DNA of 12,573 nucleotides from an uncultured Lachnospiraceae bacterium (GTDB lineage: Bacteria > Bacillota > Clostridia > Lachnospirales > Lachnospiraceae). Both the position numbers and the translations under genes were made by a program. Positions 7,066-12,573 of the stretch are shown here, in pieces. The DNA lies in assembly GCA_910577065.1 (NCBI GenBank), contig CAJTLD010000002.1, positions 1 to 12,573 on the forward strand. Reading direction: 5' to 3'. The stretch's first letter is position 1. The number at the start of each line of letters is the position of its first letter. The notes beneath the pieces were generated by a model. That model worked only from the letters and a program-made list of their open reading frames with translations, was not told the origin of the DNA and did no database searches.

Positions 7066-8427
7066 CCTGCGTTCCAATATCATACTGTCTAAATTATTCA
7101 TAATCCGTTTCAGGAAAAACAAAGCCATCACAAACGCCACAATTTCGGCAATCGGAAACGAGAACCATACCGCCGTCAGATTCCCGGTCAAAGAAAGCAG
7201 ATACGCCATTGGGATTAAAACCACAAGCTGGCGGATCACCGACAAAAGCAGGCTGTACTTCCCTTTTCCAAGCCCCTGGAACACGCCGCTTCCCACTATG
7301 GAAATCCCAGCAAACACATAGCTTACGGATAAAATCCGAAGCGCCGGGACGCCGATAACCAGCATCTGCCCGGAAGCGTTAAACAACTGCAAAAGCTGCG
7401 CCGGGATCACTTCCGCCGTCAAAAGCCCCGCCGCCATAATGATAACCCCGACTACCATACTGCTTTTCATAGCCTTGACAATCCGTTCCTTATACCCTGC
7501 GCCGAAATTATAAGCCACAATCGGAATCAACCCGTTATTCATTCCGAACATCGGCATAAAAATAAAACTCTGCAGCTTAAAATACACGCCGAACACCGCC
7601 GCTGCGGTCGAGGTAAACGAAAGCAGAATCCGGTTCATAAAAAAAGTCATAACCGAACCGATCGACTGCATCAGTATCGCAGGCACAGCCTCCCCGTAAA
7701 TATGCCTTAACGTAACCGGATCCGGCCGCATCCCGCGGACCGACAGGCGGATTTCATGGTTCACCTTCTGATTATAAATAAACCCAAACACCATCGCCAC
7801 AATCTGCCCAAGGACCGTGGCCGCCGCCGCACCCGCAATCCCCATTTTCGGAAACCCGAACAGCCCAAAAATCAAAATCGGGTCAAACACCAGGTTAATC
7901 ACGGCGCCTGTCGTCTGCGTAATCATCGTACACACCGTACGCCCGGTCGCCTGCAAAAGACGCTCGGAGCAAAACTGCCCATACATCCCAAAACTAAACG
8001 CCGTACAGATAAAAAGATATATTTTCCCATACGCAATAATCTCCGGTATGTCCGTCTGCACCCTAAAATAAGTTTCCGAAAACAAAAGCCCTATCACCAA
8101 AAACAGCAGATAATTGCAGACGGCCAGAAAAACAGAGTTATTTGCCGCCTTATCCACTTCATCAAACCGTTTTTCTCCCAGCCGTTTTGACAAAAGCGCG
8201 TTTACGCCCACGCCGGTCCCGGCCGCCACCGCTATCATAAAGTTCTGCATCGGGAATGCCAGCGAAACAGCCGTCAGCGCATACTCGTCAATCTGGGCCA
8301 CAAAAATACTGTCCACAATATTGTAAAGCGCCTGCACCAGCATTGAAACAACCATTGGCAGTGATATATTAACCAGCAGCTGATTTACCGGCATCGTTCC
8401 CATTTTATTCTCTGTCTGTGCTCCCAT
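7063..8427 (-). CDS. MATE-family multidrug efflux transporter
   Basis: At 454 residues with about 12 hydrophobic helices this is a full-length MATE antiporter, exporting drugs or metabolites in exchange for sodium or protons. N-lobe signatures are YNIVDSIFV (35-43, with the helix-1 Asp D39 that usually carries the coupling ion), GTGVGVNALLSKRLGE (70-85), LQATGR (158-163) and NLVFDPILIFG (178-188). The C-lobe repeats the pattern with IPIVAYNFGAG (301-311). The overall pattern is nearest to the MepA/clostridial MATE group. The ATG at 8425-8427 has GAGAGG about 10 bases upstream, and this site overlaps the stop of the 79-residue gene, so the two are probably coupled. A second ATG 7 bases upstream in another frame encodes only nine residues. 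The TetR gene follows after 6 bases. The substrate is not predictable. Confidence 0.95.
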   Translation of the reverse strand: MGAQTENKMGTMPVNQLLVNISLPMVVSMLVQALYNIVDSIFVAQIDEYALTAVSLAFPMQNFMIAVAAGTGVGVNALLSKRLGEKRFDEVDKAANNSVFLAVCNYLLFLVIGLLFSETYFRVQTDIPEIIAYGKIYLFICTAFSFGMYGQFCSERLLQATGRTVCTMITQTTGAVINLVFDPILIFGLFGFPKMGIAGAAAATVLGQIVAMVFGFIYNQKVNHEIRLSVRGMRPDPVTLRHIYGEAVPAILMQSIGSVMTFFMNRILLSFTSTAAAVFGVYFKLQSFIFMPMFGMNNGLIPIVAYNFGAGYKERIVKAMKSSMVVGVIIMAAGLLTAEVIPAQLLQLFNASGQMLVIGVPALRILSVSYVFAGISIVGSGVFQGLGKGKYSLLLSVIRQLVVLIPMAYLLSLTGNLTAVWFSFPIAEIVAFVMALFFLKRIMNNLDSMILERR

Positions 8428-8442
8428 TTTCCATGTTCCTCT

Positions 8443-8682
8443 CTAATCGTATGATTCGTCAAACTCCACCATTACAAAATATCCCTTCGGCGTTTCCTCA
8501 ATCCCCACGACTTTACCTTCCGCCGACTTTAACCGTTCGCCCGCCGCATAATTAGCGGACATGGCAAAAGCCTTCCCCAAAGTATAATAATAAGAGCCGG
8601 GGAGTTTTCCTTCCGTCACCGGAAGGACATCCCCCACCTCCAAAAGCCCCATACGCTCCATTTTAAATTCCATGCGCCTCAT
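8443..8682 (-). CDS. Small protein of unknown function, 79 residues
   Basis: I do not recognise this family. It sits between the HdeD-like gene (3 bases after its stop) and the MATE gene (15 bases before its start), on the same strand, which argues that it is real. There is no signal peptide or membrane helix. The sequence suggests a small soluble beta-rich fold: a hydrophobic strand LLEVGDVLPV, a Gly-Ser-Tyr-Tyr-Tyr turn, an Ala-rich stretch (FAMSANYAAGERL) and two Val-rich strands near the end (KVVGIEE and YFVMVEFDE). The net charge is near neutral with an acidic end. The start is uncertain: Met codons occur at residues 1, 4, 8 and 11. The first has AAAGGG about 11 bases upstream, while Met11 has GGAG close by, which would give 69 residues. 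Confidence 0.75.
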   Translation of the reverse strand: MRRMEFKMERMGLLEVGDVLPVTEGKLPGSYYYTLGKAFAMSANYAAGERLKSAEGKVVGIEETPKGYFVMVEFDESYD

Positions 8683-8685
8683 ACA

Positions 8686-9285
8686 CTACAAGTCCCTTTC
8701 CTCTACGGCCTCCGACTCAATCGCGTCCCACTCCTGCAGCCCGCGCTTTACAGAAGCGGCCGTCTTCTGCACGCGGCTAATCACCCAAAGAAGAGAAATC
8801 CCGTCGTACAAAAGCGCCACGCCTACCAGCGTAAGCGTTATAGAAATTATCCCAAAACAGTCCACAATACACGCTGCTCCAAGCCCCATGCCAATCAGGG
8901 CCATAATAAGAAGCGACCGCCACCGCAGGTACCCGCCGCGTTTCGCTTCAAGCGCATACCGGAACGCCTGCAGCCCATGCACAAACAACACCACGCCAAT
9001 TCCAATCAAAAGCATGCTCTGGATACTGCCCGGCTTCAAAAAAATCCAGATCCCAATCACAAAAAGCACCAGACCCAGCGGCAAATTCAGCCTGTGTTTC
9101 GTTTCCGACTCCATAATATAACTAATCACACGCACAGCCCCCAGCAAAGCAATCACAACCGCAATCGCCTGGCAGGCAATCGTAGTAACCCGGACCGGCC
9201 ACAAGATCAAAACAACCCCAAACGTAATACATGCCGCCGCGCTTACAATCGCGTCTATCTTCATGCGCTTCATTAAGTCCCTCAT
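8686..9285 (-). CDS. HdeD-like (DUF308) six-helix membrane protein
   Basis: A 199-residue integral membrane protein with six hydrophobic helices at about 10-29, 33-58, 65-84, 90-112, 121-141 and 146-168. It ends in a hydrophilic acidic cytoplasmic tail with many Glu residues. The spacing of short paired helices, the Trp-Pro at the end of helix 1 (LILWP) and the Lys-Pro-Gly after helix 3 (FLKPGS) match the HdeD/DUF308 family. HdeD is linked to acid resistance in enterobacteria; in Firmicutes the role is not established. AAGGAGGAAG precedes the ATG at 9285 by about 9 bases, making it one of the strongest ribosome binding sites here. It lies 70 bases after the ATP-grasp gene, separated by a palindrome, and 3 bases before the 79-residue gene. 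Confidence 0.88.
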   Translation of the reverse strand: MRDLMKRMKIDAIVSAAACITFGVVLILWPVRVTTIACQAIAVVIALLGAVRVISYIMESETKHRLNLPLGLVLFVIGIWIFLKPGSIQSMLLIGIGVVLFVHGLQAFRYALEAKRGGYLRWRSLLIMALIGMGLGAACIVDCFGIISITLTLVGVALLYDGISLLWVISRVQKTAASVKRGLQEWDAIESEAVEERDL

Positions 9286-9328
9286 AACACAACTTCCTCC
9301 TTCCGTACGAAAAACAAGCTCCCTCTCT

Positions 9329-9346
9329 GCGGCGGATATCCGCCGC
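9329..9346. repeat. 18-bp perfect palindrome between ATP-grasp and HdeD-like genes
   Basis: GCGGCGGATATCCGCCGC is its own reverse complement. As RNA it would fold into a 7-bp GC stem with an ATAT loop. It lies 10 bases past the ATP-grasp stop. No T-run follows at once (the next T-run on the minus strand is about 13 bases on), so it is more likely an mRNA-stabilising or attenuating hairpin, or a binding site, than a strong terminator. Confidence 0.6.
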
Positions 9347-9355
9347 GCCTCAAAA

Positions 9356-10699
9356 TTAATCGTTCTCTTCTACCAGAACCGACGGGAGCGCAATCTCACT
9401 GTACTGCGTCGAAATCATTTTCCCTCTTGAAACTCTCGAATAAATCCCCGCAAACGCCCCGTCATACACAAACAGCCCCGTCAGGTTCGAAACCTCCAAA
9501 AACTCTGCGTCCGCCCCTTTTGAAAAATCAATATTTTTAGTAAGATACGGCACGCAAAACTCCTGCGCCAAATATCCCCCGACGCGGTGCGCATCCACAA
9601 TTTCTTTCCATTCAGCATCCGAGGCATATTCCACGCCTGCAAAAACCCCCTTTGATCCGTATGAATCTAAGGGCTTTAAAATCCATCCGTCCTTATTCCC
9701 AATAATATCCTGATACGGCAGATAATCCTCCGTCATCAGCGCGGTATACGGCACATGCGCTTTCACATAAGCGTCCTCTTCCTCCGTCAGAAACGCCCGC
9801 GTCGCCGGATGGTGCAAAATCCGGTACAAAACCTTATTGTGCGCAATCTGCGTAACAAAATCCCCAACCAAGCACACGGCTTCGTCTTTTACTGCACGGA
9901 TAAAATCCGCCGCTTCGTCCATGTGCTTCATAATATCTCCCGTGACCGCCCGCCGGTAAATCAGATCAATCGGCTGGTTCTGCGCCCCATACAAACGCCC
10001 GTTCTCATAACGGAGATCCCGAATTTCACAGATTTCACAGGAAGCGCCCATCCTGCGGTAACTCTCGGCAAAAATTTCAAATTCATTATTCGTCGCGCTC
10101 TCCATAAAATCCACAATCGCCACATGGGGATGAGCGCACGCCCCTTTCGTTTCCCGATAAATCCCAAGCGACGTTTTGGCCCAGGAATCGAACAGTTCAA
10201 AGGTGCAAAGCCGATATCTTCCGGACAGCTGCCGATACGCCCTTGTAAGCTTTAATCCATGGTTTAATTCCCGGTCTTCATTCATGGCGCTTGAACCGTC
10301 CGTATTAAATTCACAGAATTTAAAATCCTTTGTCTTTTCATTATAGAAAATGTCGATCCTTGCGATCGGTATATTGCTTTCATAACGGGGTTTACGCAAA
10401 ATCAACTCATCTAATTCCGCCGGAAACCCAAACAGCCTCCGGTAAGACGCGTCCTCCCTGTAACGCTTTATTACTTTGTCAAAAATACCGTAAAGCGTTT
10501 GAACCAAGTTTTCAAAAATACGAATATCTTCCGTTGTAAACAACTTCGGAACATACAGCGTGCTTACGCACCTGCCGTGGTATTTGGCGGTTGAACCGTT
10601 GATATAGCTGATTTCTTCTTGCGCGCTTTCTGCATGCGCGGCTTTGTCCTTTGCAATCATTTCACAATATATCTGATTTAAATATTCTGTCTGCAGCAT
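9356..10699 (-). CDS. Glutathionylspermidine-synthase-like ATP-grasp ligase
   Basis: A 447-residue soluble protein with the pre-ATP-grasp and ATP-grasp layout of the glutathionylspermidine synthase family. These enzymes activate a carboxylate with ATP and join it to an amine. Visible signatures are ARIDIF (113-118) and CEFNTDGSSAMNEDREL (129-145), the family's substrate/metal-binding core; HNKVLYRIL (287-295); the ATP-binding loop WILKPLDSYGSKG (339-351) with its Lys and Gly-rich turn; AQEF (378-381); and an Asn-containing C-terminal strand (EVSNLTG, 402-408). No amidase domain is attached, unlike the E. coli bifunctional enzyme. The ATG at 10697-10699 has AAAGGA about 8 bases upstream and an extended -10 promoter about 70 bases upstream, so it probably leads a transcription unit. 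The true substrates are unknown; a peptide or polyamine ligase is the best guess. Confidence 0.82.
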   Translation of the reverse strand: MLQTEYLNQIYCEMIAKDKAAHAESAQEEISYINGSTAKYHGRCVSTLYVPKLFTTEDIRIFENLVQTLYGIFDKVIKRYREDASYRRLFGFPAELDELILRKPRYESNIPIARIDIFYNEKTKDFKFCEFNTDGSSAMNEDRELNHGLKLTRAYRQLSGRYRLCTFELFDSWAKTSLGIYRETKGACAHPHVAIVDFMESATNNEFEIFAESYRRMGASCEICEIRDLRYENGRLYGAQNQPIDLIYRRAVTGDIMKHMDEAADFIRAVKDEAVCLVGDFVTQIAHNKVLYRILHHPATRAFLTEEEDAYVKAHVPYTALMTEDYLPYQDIIGNKDGWILKPLDSYGSKGVFAGVEYASDAEWKEIVDAHRVGGYLAQEFCVPYLTKNIDFSKGADAEFLEVSNLTGLFVYDGAFAGIYSRVSRGKMISTQYSEIALPSVLVEEND

Positions 10700-10725
10700 A
10701 AGATTTCCTTTTCTTATTTAAATTT

Positions 10726-10738
10726 GCCGTTTCACGGC
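10726..10738. other. Small hairpin in the ATP-grasp leader
   Basis: GCCGT and ACGGC flank a 3-base loop, a 5-bp stem in the 5' leader about 27 bases before the ATG. No T-run follows. It may only shape the leader. Confidence 0.3.
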
Positions 10739-10768
10739 CTGTGGTTAGGATATGTTGGATTACGGATT

Positions 10769-10797
10769 AGTATAACAGATATTTAAAATAGAGAAAA
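10769..10797 (-). promoter_or_regulatory. Extended -10 promoter for the ATP-grasp gene
   Basis: The minus strand has TGTTATACT at 10769-10777, an extended -10 element (TGn plus TATACT, five of six matches to TATAAT). At a 17-base spacer the -35 is only TTTTCT (10792-10797), a weak match, as is usual for extended -10 promoters. The element lies in the only gap between feoB and the downstream gene block. It was found by eye only. Confidence 0.55.
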
Positions 10798-10810
10798 GGA
10801 TATTTTTCAT

Positions 10811-12573
10811 CTAAAACGCCAAACCAATCCGATAAACCAAAAATGTGACCGCCCAGGCAACCCCAAGCTGGAACAAGGCCGTCGCTCCTGTAAACGCCCA
10901 GCTTCCCGATTCCTTACGCACCGTCGCCAGCGCAGCCGCACACGGGATATAAAGCAGGCAGAACACCATCAGGCAAAACGCGTTCAACGGCCCAAACCCA
11001 ATCTGCGCCAGCACGTCGGCAAAATGTTTCATCCCGGCCGGCGAATTGGCATTTACAATCCCAAACAGCACCGCGCAGCTTGACACAACGACTTCCTTTG
11101 CCGATATGCCCGCAATCAGCGCGACCGTAATCTGCCAAAAACCAAGTCCCACCGGGGCAAAAACAGGAACCAGCCATTTGCCGAGCATCGCCCCAAAACC
11201 TGCGGACATATCCGGATCATATCCCTGCGGCCCAAAATTTAACAGCGCCCATATCAAAAGCGTCGCCAGAAAAATCGTCGTCCCTGCTTTTCCCAGATAA
11301 TCCTTTACTTTATCCCATACATAAATTCCAACCGTCCGCAAATCCGGCATCTTATACTCAGGCAGTTCAATCAGAAGATAATTGGGCGTCGCCTTTTTAT
11401 CCAGCAGATGCAGCGCCAAGGATACGGCAATCGCTACCGCTATGCCGATCAAATACATGGAATACGCCGCAAGCATAGCATGTTTCCCAAAAAACATTTC
11501 CGAAAACAATATATAAATCGTCAGGCGGGCGTTGCAGCTCATAAACGGCGTCACAAGCATTACCTTATAGCGGTCGCGCTTGCTCTCAAGCGCACGGGAA
11601 GCCATAAGCGCGGGAACCGTACAGCCAAAGCCCAAAAGCATTGGGATAAACGCCTTGCCGGACAGCCCAAGCCGGCTCATAACCCCTTCCATAACATATG
11701 CCACACGAGCCATATAGCCGCTGTCCTCCAAAAACGCCAGCGCCAAAAACAAAATAACAATATTCGGCAGAAACGTAACGATCGTACCAACGCCGCCCAC
11801 AACCCCGTCGATCACAAGCGACTCCATAATTTCCCCGGCATTGACTGCCGAAAGCCCTCGGATAAGCGCTCCGCAGATCCAGTCAATGCCCAGTTCAAAA
11901 TACCCTTTGACCCAGTCCCCAATGGCAAACGTCAAAAAGAAAACCACCGCCATAATTCCCAAAAAAACCGGAATCCCCCAAAACGGATGCGTAAGCACAC
12001 CGTCCACACGCTCCGTAAACCGATCCTGCCGCTGCTTATGGAGCAGCGATTCGTCTATAATTTCCCCGATAAAATCATACTTTTCATTGATAATCCGGCT
12101 CTGGTCCGCTTTTTTGATTATCCCGCCCAAATCCACAGGACATTTTTCTGACACCTCCGTATCCTGCTCCAAAAGCTTAATCGCATGCCAGCGGTAATTG
12201 GAAAGTCCCGGATAATTTTGCCGTAAAGCGGCTATAATACGGTCAATTTTATCCTCTATGTCATCCGAATACACCATGGCAAACTCCGTATGATGGTCGT
12301 GCACATGGCGCGCCTCATTCTTGTGCTGGTGAACCAGGCGATCCGGAGCGTTTTTATCCTTGTGGTGCGCAGCCGCATGCAAAAGCGAATCCAGCCCCGT
12401 GCGTTTCCTGGCGCAAACAGGGATTACCGGAATCCCGAGCATTTCCGGCAGACGGTGCATGTCGATTTCCATCCCGCGTTTTTCCACAATATCCATCATA
12501 TTTAAAGCCAGCACCACCGGTTTTCCAAGTTCCAATAGCTGCAGCGTCAGATACAGGCTGCGGTCCAAAGCGG
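10811..12573 (-). CDS. feoB: Ferrous iron transporter FeoB, 5' end cut by window edge
   Basis: FeoB imports Fe2+ through the membrane under control of an N-terminal G domain. The frame is open to the right edge, so the start and motifs G1-G3 lie outside; 586 codons remain. Counting Leu at 12566-12568 as residue 1, the visible parts are G4 NMMD (23-26), G5 ARKRTG (53-58), a His-rich insert (64-93), a helical regulatory region (about 100-190) and the channel. The channel has HPFWGIP (194-200), EDSGYMARVA (281-290), GFGCTVPA (313-320) and MSCNARL (343-349), the two Cys-containing gate motifs, and KEVVVSS (491-497). The end IPCAAALATVRKE (541-553) is typical. No FeoA-like gene follows within the window. 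The gene stops at 10811 without a clear terminator. Confidence 0.95.
   Translation of the reverse strand, partial: ALDRSLYLTLQLLELGKPVVLALNMMDIVEKRGMEIDMHRLPEMLGIPVIPVCARKRTGLDSLLHAAAHHKDKNAPDRLVHQHKNEARHVHDHHTEFAMVYSDDIEDKIDRIIAALRQNYPGLSNYRWHAIKLLEQDTEVSEKCPVDLGGIIKKADQSRIINEKYDFIGEIIDESLLHKQRQDRFTERVDGVLTHPFWGIPVFLGIMAVVFFLTFAIGDWVKGYFELGIDWICGALIRGLSAVNAGEIMESLVIDGVVGGVGTIVTFLPNIVILFLALAFLEDSGYMARVAYVMEGVMSRLGLSGKAFIPMLLGFGCTVPALMASRALESKRDRYKVMLVTPFMSCNARLTIYILFSEMFFGKHAMLAAYSMYLIGIAVAIAVSLALHLLDKKATPNYLLIELPEYKMPDLRTVGIYVWDKVKDYLGKAGTTIFLATLLIWALLNFGPQGYDPDMSAGFGAMLGKWLVPVFAPVGLGFWQITVALIAGISAKEVVVSSCAVLFGIVNANSPAGMKHFADVLAQIGFGPLNAFCLMVFCLLYIPCAAALATVRKESGSWAFTGATALFQLGVAWAVTFLVYRIGLAF

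Noticed and set aside
8405..8434. Nine-codon frame (MENGSTDRE) starting 7 bases before the MATE ATG
   Set aside because: It is probably chance. The MATE ATG has acceptable spacing to GAGAGG, and the short frame overlaps the gene instead of ending at its start.
9755..10255. Plus-strand frame of 166 residues opposite the ATP-grasp gene
   Set aside because: The minus-strand protein has ligase motifs across this stretch; the plus-strand product is basic and featureless.
10760..10810. Short reading frame of 16 codons starting right after the feoB stop (TAG then ATG)
   Set aside because: There is no ribosome binding site before its ATG and it runs through the promoter element.
11408..12151. Plus-strand open frame of 247 residues
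   Set aside because: It is antisense to feoB, which has clear family motifs throughout. Its Lys/Arg/Asn/His-rich composition is that of a shadow frame.
1..12573. Search for CRISPR arrays, tRNA or rRNA genes, insertion-sequence ends and phage genes
   Set aside because: No spaced direct repeats, cloverleaf sequences, transposase motifs or phage structural genes were seen on either strand.

Overview
The window reads as a chromosomal segment of a Firmicute, most likely a Clostridia/Lachnospiraceae-type gut anaerobe. This is inferred from family resemblance, from strong AGGAGG-type ribosome binding sites, and from the pairing of an MMPL transporter with a Leu/Gly-heptad membrane protein. No rRNA, tRNA, phage, insertion sequence or CRISPR array was seen. 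Every supported gene lies on the minus strand, so transcription runs from right to left. Coding density is high, and no gap between genes exceeds about 180 bases.

In transcription order: (1) feoB, the ferrous iron transporter, enters at the right edge without its 5' end and stops at 10811. (2) A 111-base gap carries an extended -10 promoter. (3) This promoter reads into a glutathionylspermidine-synthase-like ATP-grasp ligase (9356-10699), followed after an 18-bp palindrome by an HdeD/DUF308 membrane protein (8686-9285). (4) Very tightly spaced after it come an unrecognised 79-residue protein (8443-8682), a MATE efflux pump (7063-8427) and a TetR-family regulator (6487-7056). The stop codons of the small gene and of the pump lie in or beside the next gene's ribosome binding site. 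(5) A class A penicillin-binding protein follows (start probably 6439, stop 4025). (6) A 180-base gap holds a REP-like palindrome and a hairpin with a T-run that looks like a minus-strand terminator. (7) An MMPL/RND-type transporter (1718-3844) and a large secreted or membrane heptad-repeat protein, which runs off the left edge, form the last pair.

Taken together, genes 2-7 concern the cell envelope: drug or metabolite efflux, a TetR sensor, peptidoglycan synthesis, and an MMPL module with a probable extracytoplasmic partner. The TetR protein is the only regulator visible and may control the MATE pump and perhaps neighbouring envelope genes; this is inference. I see no clear new defence or mobile system. 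The points most worth following are the orphan ATP-grasp ligase in a lineage not expected to make glutathionylspermidine, the unknown 79-residue protein, the His-rich insert in FeoB, the three-fold Lys-rich repeat and unusual start region of the PBP, and the MMPL/heptad-protein pair.
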